A DNA stretch of 64,000 nucleotides from Antennarius striatus (taxonomy: Eukaryota > Chordata > Actinopteri > Lophiiformes > Antennariidae): contig NC_090794.1 in NCBI RefSeq assembly GCF_040054535.1, positions 2,293,501-2,357,500 of the forward strand, read 5' to 3'. Both the position numbers and the translations under genes were made by a program. This document shows positions 12,001-24,102 of the stretch, one piece after another. Within the stretch, counting starts at the first letter, position 1. Every line of letters starts with the position of its first letter. The notes below the pieces were generated by a model. That model was not told where the DNA came from, searched no databases, and worked only from the letters and a program-made list of their open reading frames with translations.

Positions 12001-15000
12001 GAGTTCCTGCTCGGCCAGCTCCACCTATCCTGCGACTGCTCCCGCGTCCTCATGTGTCACGCTCTGGCAGCCATCGCCACCCATCTGCCCGTGTTGGGCG
12101 AAGGCATGCTGGGAGATCTGGTGGACCTCTACAGAGTGGCCAGTCACTCCTCGACAGACAAGCAGCAAGAGCTTCTGGTGAGAATCAGATGTCCTCCACT
12201 GCTTAATCTGTGAATGAAAATTCCTGCTGCACTTGAATGCATCTTTTACGATTTAAGCGTAAGAGACATTCGTGGACACACACGGATTGTTTCGCTGTTG
12301 CACATCTCTGATCCTGGCTTCAAACTTTCGGATTCTCTCGCCGTGATTGCTGCAGGTTTCCTTGGCAACGGTTATTTTTGTCGCCAGCCAGTCGTCTCTG
12401 TCCGCTGAGGTGAAGACTGTCATCAAACAGCAGCTGGAGCTGGTTGCTAACGGCTGGACGGTGTACCGCATCGCGCGTCAGGCCTCACGCATGGTGAGTC
12501 ATGTGTTAATCAGTGGTTTTAGAATAACATGAACAAAACTCATAACTAGACCAAAGAAAATAAACAGGAGTTATTCCCTGAAACAGTTCAAGGTCTTCTG
12601 TAATAACCGTAATGACTAGAAGAGCCTTGGATGAAGCGCATTCCTCATTAAACCAAACAAATTCAAATCATTAACCTGATCTCACTGGTTTCATGAGAAT
12701 CGGTCAAGCAGTTTGTGGATATATTATAATATTATGGGATCTCCACCACATTGGTACAAGCGGACATCTGCAGAAGCATCTGTTTGAATTAAAAAGCGAC
12801 CGTTTGTCGCTGATCTGCAGGGCTGCCACGAGTTCTCCAGCGAGCTCTACCAGAGCCTGCGGACCCGGGTGGCGTCGGAACATTTCTACTTCTGGCTCAA
12901 CAGCCTGAAAGAGTTTTCCCAGGCGGAGCAGTATCTGAGCCACGTGGACGACGGCGACTTCAGCGGAGCCATGACCGCCATCGCCGAAGCCCTGCGCTCC
13001 TACCAGAAGGGCATCGCTTCCCTCACGGTCAGTTGGCTAAACCGTGTGACTTTAAATCTGACGTAGTCGGTCAGCGGCGCTCGCTGACTGGGTGACACAT
13101 GCTTCCAGGTGGCAGGTAAACACTGAGGTATGCAGAGATTACGACCTCGCATTCCTCGTCTCGCAACGTTTGTTGACATGTTTGAACCTGAGCGCTCGCC
13201 TCAGACGGGGTTTAGCTTTTCATTTAGAGGTCGCAGCGAATACCGCAGCTTAAAAACGAGGTATAGAAGCATTTTCAAATCATTTTTGGATTTTAAGACA
13301 GCTTGAAAAGTAAAAACATCATTGAATATCACCATTGAGGGCAGGTGGATATTTATTTCTGCTGCTGATAGACTGAAAAGTCTCAAAATCAAAGCTGATT
13401 TTGCAGCATCACTGAACTCTCCTGACGCCCGACAGTTTCTTGCTAGACCCCTTCTTTGCTGTGACTTTACTGTCTTGTTTATGCGCTGTTGTTTTACCAT
13501 TCCCTGCTCCCAGGCTGCCAGCACCCCTCTGAGCCCGCTGACATTCCAGTGCGACTTCATTAAGCTGCGGATCGACACCCTGCAGGCCCTGTCGCAGCTC
13601 ATCTGCACCTGCAACAGCTTGAAAACCAGCCCCCCTCCCGCCATCGCAACCACCATCGCCCTCTCGTCAGGCAACGACCTGCAGCGGTGCGGCCGAATCG
13701 CCATGCAGGTAAATGTCCTTTGGTGCATTTTTTTATTGGGGCATCAATGGGGCTGGAGATCAAAATGACGACACGGATGTGAACTGAGAAAACTGTCTCC
13801 ACCTCCACTTCAGCGTCCAGCAGGAGTTTATGTATCCATGACGACTAATCCGCTCTGACGTTGCTGACGTTCTTCATCTTTTTCAGATGAAATTCTGCAT
13901 GGACGAGTTCAGAAGTCTCGCCACCCGCTACGCCGACCTACACCAGTCCTCCTTCGACGCCGATTACGCCGCCCTTCGCAACGTGGAGCTGTATCCTCCA
14001 ACCGAACCTCGAGCGCTGCTGCTGCTCTTTTGTCTTCTTAACGACGCCGGTTTCTCCGCTGTAGCGCCGTCTCGCTTTAAAGTTTTCTCTTTAACTGTCC
14101 TCTCAGACAACAACAGAGCTGTTTGCTTGTCTCTCATATAATCGAGGCGCTGATCCTGAACCCGCAGGGAGCCAGGTGAGAGCTACGCCGCTGCACAGAG
14201 GTGGAATCAACGAGATTTGGTTTTAATCCTGTGTCATTTATGACATCCTGAGAAGACAGATTCACAATTAATTCATTTTTATGCTTCTTCTTTGACACAT
14301 TCTGGCAGTAAAGAGTGAGGGAATGGACTCTAATCATGCTTTACTGCAGGATTGTACACAGATATAAAGCGACAGTAATGAAAATAAATGCACCCAATTT
14401 AATTTCCAGCATGTTTTTTTTTATTTGTTTTCTGATGAAAGGGTTTTACCGTAACACACATCCCTAAAGGCGTCTTCCTGGCAGACGTTTAACTGTGACA
14501 GATTGTCTCTATAATCTAGTTTTCAGGACTATGGGAACCTGGGATCTGTCCAGACGGAGAGCGAGTACGAGCGACGGATGATGTCTGTCTTCTCTCGCGT
14601 GTTGGAGGAGGTGGAGGGCCTCAGCAAGAAGCACACACCGGTTTCGTTCCTGGTGAAGTTGACGCCTCGGGATTGCACAGTTTGCATATGCGCGACTATC
14701 TTTACTCACAATGTAGCTGCAGGGTGTCCAGATTTGTGAAATGCAAATATCAGACTGTGAGTTTGTTCTACTGCTACACCATTTTTTTTTATTGCGACTG
14801 GAGGCATTTAAGTTTTTTTGTGGATGTCTCTTTGTCCCATTCCTTTAGAATGTGATTCCTTCAGGAGTGAATTTCATCAGGGATGTTAACTTGGAACAGA
14901 TATGAACTGATCAGAGTTTGCTTTATGTTTCTGAAATGAAAAAACTGAAATGCCATATCGTCTAAATGTCTCACATTCACATAATATCACCACAACGAGA

Positions 15001-15952
15001 CATCATGTTGTGCTTAAATACATCTCTAACTGTTATTACATGTATTAACGTACAATATAGAAAGACGAAATGGTGACAAAAATGTTATTATTGTGTCTGT
15101 ATTTGTGTAGAATGTAAAAAGTTTGAAATCCTATTGCTTTGTGTTTGTTGTTGCAGCACACAGATTGTCTCTGTGCTGCTGTCATAGCTTTGCTCAAGGT
15201 CCCGCTGTCTTTCCAGAGGTATTTCTTCCAAAAGCTCCAGTCAACAAGCATAAAGGTACAGTCATTCGGTCTATTCTTGGTGGTTTGCATACAGTGACAT
15301 CTGTTCTGATCCGTCTACGTGTGTGACGTCATCCTTCAGCTCGCCCTCTCTCCTTCCCCACGAACTCCGAGCGAACCCATCCCAGTGCAGAACACTCAGC
15401 AGCTGACCCTGAAGGTGGAGGGGGTGGTGCAGCACGGTTCCACTCCTGGACTCTTCAGGAAGATTCAGTCCGTCTGCCTTAACGTCACCTCAGTTCTTCA
15501 GACTAAGGCAGGGTCTGAATTTAAGGTAATTAGCATGTGCTGCATCCTTTATTTACTCACAGATCACACAACTTCTTGCATTAATGATTGAACTTTGGGT
15601 GTGTTTCTGCTCCATTGATGATAACACTCCCAATTCATCTAATTTTTATTTATTTATTTTTCCTTTTTAGATTCCTCTCGACGGCAAAACCAATGAGATC
15701 GAGCAGCGGGTAGAACCCCACAATGACTACTTTAGCACGCAGTTCTTGCTCAATTTCTCCATCTTGGGCACTCACAGTGTCACCGTAGAGGCCTCCGTTG
15801 TGGATGAGAGCGGTATCGAGTGGAAGACCGGGCCCAAGACAACGGTGTCTGTCAAATCCTTGGAGGATCCATACTCCCAGCAGCTTCGCCATCAGCTGCA
15901 GCAAGGTGGAGCGCAGCCTGCTCCACAGAGGGGCGCGTACTCTCGCTTCTAG
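9034..15952 (+). CDS. ints7: Integrator complex subunit 7
   Basis: INTS7 is a scaffold subunit of Integrator, the nuclear complex that cleaves nascent snRNA and attenuates promoter-proximal Pol II transcripts. Coding exons: 9034-9127, 9232-9361, 9669-9815, 9952-10089, 10183-10229, 10306-10505, 10630-10752, 10832-10949, 11062-11196, 11322-11419, 11938-12177, 12356-12493, 12821-13027, 13514-13708, 13887-13990, 14107-14175, 14520-14652, 15157-15255, 15340-15525, 15671-15952. Every junction phase closes, giving 960 aa (human 962). The ATG was chosen because SFLSEACYGEQELDANSALM matches the human N terminus. The protein is an alpha-helical HEAT/ARM solenoid (e.g. KNAHHSIRQSLDSHDNVEVE) followed by a beta-rich C-terminal part (VEGVVQHG, RKIQSVCLNVTS, EPHNDYFSTQFLLNF) ending AYSRF. 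Exons 8 and 9 have weak consecutive donors (GTTGTG, GTTGGT). Introns are very short for a gene of this size. Confidence 0.98.
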
Positions 15953-16070
15953 CAAATGTACTCCCAGTGATTTGTGAAAAACGGAAGACCTTGAGGTTTT
16001 TTTTTTTTTTTTGTAGAAACTTAAATGTATACATATTTTACTCAATGAATAAAAATGCAGATTTCCTTTC
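15953..16070 (+). terminator. ints7: ints7 3'UTR and poly(A) signal
   Basis: The short 3'UTR follows the TAG at 15950-15952. A canonical AATAAA at 16048-16053 lies about 95 nt after the stop and is the probable cleavage signal. Confidence 0.7.
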
Positions 16071-16306
16071 CGTGCTGCACATTGAATTTATATTTTTTAA
16101 ATAGCAGTGACTTAAGGTATAAAGGAGGAAAGACGTCGTTAAGATGGTGATGATGAATTTTTTCAGTGTGAGGGACAGCCATCAAAAGCAAAAGTGCTTT
16201 AAATTCCCTGATCACATTAATTTAATGTTTTTTCACTGATGCAGTAACCTTCAAGGTAATCTAGTGCTCAATGTTCTTTGTGTTTGAAGTGTAATGACGT
16301 CATAGT

Positions 16307-16320
16307 CCACCAGGGGGCAG
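16307..16320 (+). promoter_or_regulatory. CTCF-like motif (plus)
   Basis: CCACCAGGGGGCAG is an almost ideal CTCF core on the plus strand, lying between ints7 and lpgat1. It is the best CTCF match in the window. Motif match only. Confidence 0.6.
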
Positions 16321-16329
16321 AGCATGGTC

Positions 16330-18062
16330 ATAATGTTAACATTTTCCCAAAGAGCACGAAAACCTGTCAATTTAACTTGTCCGACTTTTCGACTTTTCTA
16401 TTCAGACTTCAGATAACACCGAATGCTGCTAAACCAAAACATAATGTTCATAAGTCTCAATTTTAACTTTTTATTCAATTCTAACATGATTAACATTGAC
16501 AATCAAGCTCACACCGTTTCAAGATAAAAACTGAACCCAACACATCAACCTTCAATAAATCACGCACCCATAGTGATGGCGTCAACAGAAAATAGCGGAT
16601 GTCGAGTACACACGGTTTAGTACAATTTGAAAATCATATTTTGTTAATAGGCGGTGAGACCACAAGCACTTGATAAGAGTCTGCGCACTTAATGGCTGGA
16701 ATATGTCGTTCGGTGGAAGTGAGAGAGCGTCAAGTAACGGAATTGAACCTTTTAATTCTCCATCTGGTTTTCAAAATAAAAGTTTTGGTTAACGATCTAG
16801 TTCACACTACTGTGTTTGAAAGGTATTAAAAATGGCATCCACCCTGATAGTTATTGGAAATTATACGTACAGCAAATAATTTAAAGTCCTGCCTTGTGTC
16901 GAATTTTATCCACACACGGTTACCGCTTTTATTGTGAAAGTACACATGAATCACATCCGTTTCTATGGCTTGTTTGTGCGTACCTTGACGCTGTATGGGT
17001 CCGGTTCTCGAGAAAGATAACGGGTCCAGCCAACCCAGAAACGAAAAAAATCGCCTTCCTCCGTATTTTATTTGCTTATGTGAATTACAGTGTTCGCGTC
17101 GACTGTCTGACTATCTGTTCTCACCTCGGGCCCGGCTATAACCGCGTCCGTAATCGTTAATGGGAACTCGGTAGCTAGCGTTAGCCAACTTGATGATGAT
17201 GGTGCATCAGTGGAATTATCCCGGTATCTCTGACTGAGATGGAGCCAGCGATACTCAAGTGGAGTTGCTCGCTAGCCAGCCAGCTAGCGAGCTAACGATG
17301 CCCGGCGGGATTCACCGTTCTGGAGCAACCCCGAAAAACATTAGCTAAATGGGCACAGTTGCCGTTTTATCGCACGGGGTTTGTTATAACATTTCCACAC
17401 ATTTCCATACTATCCTAAGATTTGATAAAGACCGGCCATGTCAACTATTATTAAAAAAAAAAAATGCTAACCTAACCATATAGGTTAGCTACACGTGACA
17501 CCGTTTATCTTTCATTATCTACATTTACTTTCATCTCCTGGTCGTTCTTTGATGCTTCAAAGACAATAATCGGGTGAGTTAATCGGATTCTTTATTTTAA
17601 TTACAGAGACCGAACATAGGCTGGATGAGGCACGCGACCGTTGCGCTGAGCGCGAGCCTCCCGACAGCCGCCGTCCGACTTAGCGGTCGGTAATGTTCCG
17701 CGAAACGCTTCCATGTACGAGCGTCTTAACTTCTTCCGTTGTTGGTGTGAGTTGCGTTTGTTCTTAACGTCAAATCGCGCCGGCTGTCAAAAGTCGGAAC
17801 GGGTTTTATTTTCTGTCTTTTAATGCTAACGCCGCGCTAGCTAGCATACTTTGAAGTACCCGAGCACGTCTCGTGCGTGTAGTCCTTTTATGGTCCTGTT
17901 TATGCATGTATTACAGATAAGGCTAACGCGGCTAGCTAGCAGGATGTCACGATGTTTGTGTAGCTAGAGCTCAGCCCCGTCTTTGGAGTAAGGTCAATGT
18001 GTGTCTCCTGTAGTCAGACCGGACAAGCCGGGATGCTAACCGCTGCTGTCCCTCTGTTCCAG
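16330..18062 (+). promoter_or_regulatory. lpgat1: Upstream region and probable non-coding first exon area of lpgat1
   Basis: There is no coding sequence. From about 17150 to 17960 the DNA becomes CpG-rich, with several gctagc palindromes, and is the likely lpgat1 promoter. A donor-like CGG|GTGAGT at 17573/17574 could end a non-coding first exon, but I cannot fix its start. An inverted repeat (arms 17267-17276 and 17283-17292) lies within this CpG-rich stretch. Confidence 0.45.
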
Positions 18063-18077
18063 ACGGGGTGTATCAGG

Positions 18078-21000
18078 ATGGCACAGCTCCTGGACGGGGC
18101 CGGCAAACTGGGCTGGGTTCTGCTCAAGGCTGTGTTCCGTTTTGTGTTCATGTTCCTCAACAACTGTGTGGCCATCCCGTCCTACTGCTTGTACCTGCTG
18201 CTCCTCCAGCCGCTGAGAATATGGGACAGCGCAACTTTCTGGCACATTGAGGGAATTATGTTTAAATGGTTGTTGGCTATGGTGTCTTCATGGGGCTGGA
18301 TTGCAGGTTATACAGGTAAGATTTTTTGATCTACGCTCTTATCTGTAGTTCCGTGTGTAGTTTTTCCTGCAGAGATAGGAGATGAATCCAATACCACTGA
18401 GTTTTCTTGCTTTATTCCTTTGTTTTTGATGCTTACAGATAAACTCCAGCTTCAATGAAAAATACTTGCAGTGATGCTTAGACAAGGGACTTGCTGACAA
18501 TTGCAAATGCCATAAATCCGGAAGAACTCTTGTGGATTTGCTGCACAATAAAACAGTTGTAAAGCTACTTTCTAAAACAACACATCAATACACTCTAAAT
18601 TAAAATGTGCACAACTTCTGTTTATATAACAGACTATAACTCTTTTTCACGCAAATCACATGTATGTATTTTTCATATATTCTTATGTTTAGTACAAACA
18701 CAGTTTGTTATGCACCATTTGTTGCACTGTCTTCTGTTAAATGGAAGTACAGTAAGTGAGTAATGGTCAATTTTCTTTTGAGTTTTAACCTCTCTGATTA
18801 TGATGACCATAGATGGAATTTCACAGACAGAAATAAGTGTGGGCAGAATCCATCATAAAGAAACTAATTGTGAGCCTGATTACTTGAAGCTTGCCACAAC
18901 AATTATTCTAGATAATAGTGTTTGGAAGATACAAGAAGAGCTACTGGATACGCTAAGTGTTTTTTGGTTCCTCTTAACTGGCTGGTTGAGTATGTTGAAG
19001 TGATTCAGGCAGTCACTGGTGTTTGGTTGCACAGAGCTCCGAGCAAACTGCTTGCAAACTGCTAAGTGGTCAATGTCGGGAGCAACATGGCGCACTGATG
19101 AATAATGTAAAACTTTCGGCCTATGGAACACCTGGTCTTATGTTGAGCAGTAGCTGTTACACACCTTGACTGACAGTGTTTGGAATAGAGATACCTTACA
19201 GTCACAGTAGGCACCTTAAAATCAAGGCAATGTACTCTGCGCTGTATTTAACTAAACTGGAAGGGTGCATAATAATGAAAGTAAAAGTGACTGCGTGTGA
19301 AACCGATCCATTTTTAATACACAAAATAGAAACCCAACATTTTCAAAGCAGACATGCTACTTATTCAGTCAAAACCTGAATTGAACTAATTTGACCTTTT
19401 CTGCAACCAACGGTGAGATATAAGCCCGCTTTTTCATTTCACACATCACTTCATGGCAGCAGAACTGATGACTTATTTGAAAAGGATGGCTGAATGAGGA
19501 ATGAATGAAAGCGCTTAAACATTTTCTCTAGACTTAAATATATGTGTTTGTCATTATACAGTTGGTCTTGCTGTACTGTATGTAATAATCTCAGCTGTAA
19601 TGTAGCCTGATCGCTCACCAAGCACCATCGGTCTGATTAAAACATCCTCTGTTACGTCTGTATACTTCTGCTCACACATGCCAAGTGTTAAATCTTTGGT
19701 ATTGCCATTTGGCATATATGGGTCAGCTCAGGAGGATGAATTGTGCGAATGTTGTGAGACACTGGCCACGTCACAAAAATGTGTGTGAATAGTCTGACAA
19801 GGTGGAAAATGTCAGTAGTAAATTGTGATGAAACAGCAAACACTGGCGATGTAAATATAGTGTCAGTATTTGTGGAGGCGTCGTCATTCAGGGGCAACAG
19901 CCGGTGATGTGTGAGCATCGGCGTTGTGACCCACATTCAAGGACATTTAGATAAGGCATTTTGAGTTGATCAGTACTGTTACCTTTCCTTCACAACGCCG
20001 TCTTGTGTAACCAACAGTTCCCTGCACTTTGTACGTGACCTTTGGATCGCACATACAATGCGTTTGCTGCAGGTTTGGTCTGAGGTCAAAGCTTTACCAG
20101 CATCACACACACACATATAAAAAAAAGAGCCTTCTTGTTATAATGTTTGCATCGTTCCAGGATTAGAATATCGATTTGCTATTGCTGTTTTGTTCGAGCA
20201 CTTTAACTCGAGAAGTAGTTGATGTGCGTAAGACAGAGGCGGATTCTCATTCACAGCTTGAAAGGATCAGGAAGCTGTGCTTTGTGTTGGAGATGGAGGT
20301 TGTAGCTTCTCCGGGGGAGGAGGAGAACAATGACGTTTTATTGATAACATACTCATGTAATAGAGCGACTTATTGTACACTAGTCCTACTCAAAGCTACG
20401 TCTATGTTCTGATGCTTCTTCCAGTATAAGCACACGTCATATTTCACAGTTTAAATCTGAATGCAAAAAATACATCCGGAGAACTTTTTAGTTGTTATGC
20501 ATTAACATGAAGTCATGTTGATGTTTATTAAAAGTCACGTGTAGCATTAGTTCTTCACAGGTGACAGTCTTGATGTTTGTTTCCTTTTTGTTTACTGTTG
20601 TGAGGTAACGCGTGTCGCCGATCGACCTGACCCCCTTTTCCATGTTGTTGACAATGACAGCACAACTGTACGAGGCCTGTCTGTCTCTCTCTCTCTCACA
20701 CACACATACAGACAAACACACACCAGTGGTCACAGACAGGTGCACTACAGCAGGCAGGATTAACTTTACTCCGCATGTGGGGCTCAAACACAACCTGAAT
20801 AGCCTCAGGTTTGGGATAAAACAAGCATCTGTGTGATCTTTGGTTTTTTCACCGCCCAAGTTAGTGTGCCATTTATTTTATGCAACCAAAACGTGCTAAG
20901 ATATTAAGTTTACCATCATAAATGAGAAAATTCCCTACATTTGAGTTGATGGAATCGTGGAGAATGTGTCGCGTCTATTAGCCTGTAAATAGTGGGATGG

Positions 21001-24000
21001 TTCCTGTGCGATAGAAAAACAGGCAGCTTTCAGGCTGTAAGTAAATGAAGAGTGGATCATTTCCCTTTAAAGCTTTATAACCCTAACGGCTCTTCATTTG
21101 TTAAAGCCTCTGTTCAGCCATTGTGCGCCCACACACATGTTATCAGTCACTTTGCTGATAAGACTTATTCTCTGGACTGTGTGGGCGGGCACACATCACA
21201 CTGACGTCTCTCAGACTGTCCTGAATGATCTCACCTGTTTGAATCAGGCCTTTTAAAAATGTTCTTTATAGCTGTTCCGCGTGTTATTTTGCATGTTATT
21301 TTGAACAGTTTTTTTCTGTAAACTGGTGGGACCTTCATTATCGATGCAAAGAACCAGAAGCGATGCCCCGTGATGAAACGGCTCTAAAAGCATTTGCTCT
21401 GAAAGGTTTTATTTAAGGAATGGATAGTTTTGGTGTCTTGCCAACTGACTTTTGTAAAAGTTTAATGTGAATAGTGCATCAAGAGATACTGTAAGTCAGG
21501 ATGCACATGCAGCCGTGAGTCGTAGCTCCAGAGAAGGAGGCGAGTCAGCAAGGAATAATGGCGCTGCAGCCTGAGGGCGACAGCCTGAATAGGAATTAGT
21601 GTCACTTTTGTTTTGAAGCTCTGAAACACGTTTGCTTCACCGGAGGCTGACATTTCATCCCCGGAGCCTTGATAAGGATGAACGAGACATTATGTGGTGA
21701 TTTTAGTGTTATTGTGTTTTGATGTGAGTGGTAATACAAACGTGTGGAACCAACGTATGGGGTCAAAGCAGCTATCAGTCTTTAGTGAGCATGAGAGAGA
21801 ACCGTAGGTGGCGTTTAACCGACACTTAAACTGCTGGGCTGAGCTTGATTATTGGATGTAGCTCCAGTAAAACATGTTCTTTAGCTTGCTCCCCTATAGT
21901 CTTACATTCTTAAAATTTTTTGAATCTGAATTCTGTTCATCTGTACCTGGGCGTGTACGGTCACATTTTTTGAAGGAGACATTGTGACGCCTCGCCGAGC
22001 CCTCAAGAGAAGGAGAAAGAAGCGTAGAAAAGCAGCAAGGTCAGTCGTAGACCGTTTAGCTGACCACGGATAGCGGATTAGACAGCGCGCCTGCAGCGTG
22101 GCTGTCATCCTGCTGCGCTAACTGTGTCATCTCTCAAAGACAATTTCCCTAATGTATTCTCTCTGACAGATGACCCATCTCTATGATATCATTTATGCTC
22201 ATCACTGACAACAATGGGGACTTCAGAGAGCAACGAAGGTGTGCTCCTCGTGAAATGATGTTGCCTCCAGGCTGCCTCCATCCTGCATAACCCCGTCAGG
22301 TGTCATAGATGTGTCACTTTTCTGCTCGCACGCTCTTGATTTTTGTGCTCACGAGGATTGAGCTTATTCCTAGGAGGCTGGGAGCTGAGGGTGTAAATTG
22401 AACATGCCAACAACTCCTCCTTCCTTCCGTCTCATTTTTGTTGTCCCGATAAAAGGGCAAGGCCAGGGAATCGAGTCATCGATTTGTCGTCTGTGTAGTA
22501 ATTGTTTTATCTGGATCCTGTCCACCAAACCATATATACTGACTTTATTTTTTTAATTGTATGAAGGTATAATTTAAAATGATAGTCATTCATCTTCTCC
22601 ATTGTGTGTATCCAAAGTAATCTGCACTACTGGATGCATTTTTTGTACTTTTGTTTATTTTTTGGGTTTTTTTTACTTCTTGTGGATCTCTCTTCTTTAA
22701 AAAGTCACTTTCTTTAATCCCTTTATAAGGAAATTGGATATTTGGAGTTTGAAAAGCAGCCGTGTCACTGAGCAATGTTTTAAGATGTTAAGATTTAATG
22801 CACTTTATTAATCCCCAGTGGGGAAATTCTTTTTATGCTCATTCTTTTAAAGTGCATTTAAGGAAGGTACAACGAGTAATGTTGAACATGCAGGCACCAA
22901 ATGACTGTGATTAAGCTCAAAAGTCTTCTAAGTGGCTCTGATATAATACAGTTAAGGGTTATAAACAGCAACGAGCTTCTTGCGTTAGATATTTGCAATT
23001 ATTGTTAAGCCATGGAGCGTTTTCTCTAATATTTGCTGACGAACTGCTGAATGAACAAGCTGTGCATTAGTATTATGGCTAAATCTAATTTAGATCCTGC
23101 TGAATACCTAGCAGCAGGTTTGAGGTTTGAATGTCAAGGTGAAATTGCAACCTTCTGTTATTGAAAGCCAGCTGGGAAATGACTCGACTGATGGGCTTCT
23201 GTCCTCCTGAGGGAAGGAGAGCAGATCTTAACACCTCATCGAGGAGAGTCGACAACATTTAGTCACTTGACAGACGGGCTGTATTTGAAAATCTCTGCGT
23301 GGTGTCCAGCTGACACAAAGAAGAGATTTCAGCTGTTGGTGCAGCTACAGATTGAGGGCGGGTGGTGGAGGGTGTTGGGTTTGATTCCCAGCTCTGGCTA
23401 CATGAGATGCTTGGTGCTCTAAAAGAGTGTTGTTACGTCTTTTACAATAAGCAGCTTGATGCAAGTGTAAAACTTTACGCCGGGTGAAGACTTTTCCTTG
23501 TTATCTATCTGGTCTCTTCTTCTTGCAGGATACCATCATGCTATGATGGGGTGACCACGCCACCGTTGGTTTGATCAGTGCAAACAGGGAGAGACCTTTT
23601 AACAGAGGTGCTATTGTGTCATCGCTGTGCTAAAAGGGGTTTTATGAGTGATTGTCAAATATGAACAGAACAATCTTGTCTTTTTCTTAAGTCCTTTAAA
23701 CAGTTTCGTTGCGCGGCTAATATGTTAGCCGCTTATCTCACAGCTCTCTGCTGTTCTCTTGGTGTATGCTTGAATAATTTAATGTTAAACTTGATATTTA
23801 AAAGCAGTTCTAACGTTGACTCTGACAATGAGAGGAAGCAATCCTCCCCTCTGCACCCTGAGGCCCGAATGATGCAACGTTTGCATCACGTCAGACCAGA
23901 ACTGGTCAGACGCGCCCAGAACCGTGGGGATTTCCTGTAAATCATAACAGCAACGTCAGACATCCCCCTGAGTTCCCTTTTAATATGCAGGGCTGTCAAA

Positions 24001-24068
24001 GTGCATTTTAATTGCAAAGGAAGCTCATATATTTTCCAGGAGGGCTTTTGTTGTCACCTCCTCACGGG

Positions 24069-24102
<34 letters not shown>

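Noticed and set aside
17997-18077. Upstream in-frame extension of the lpgat1 first coding exon
   Set aside because: A good TGTTCCAG acceptor at 18062 interrupts it, and the human protein begins at the position equivalent to 18078.
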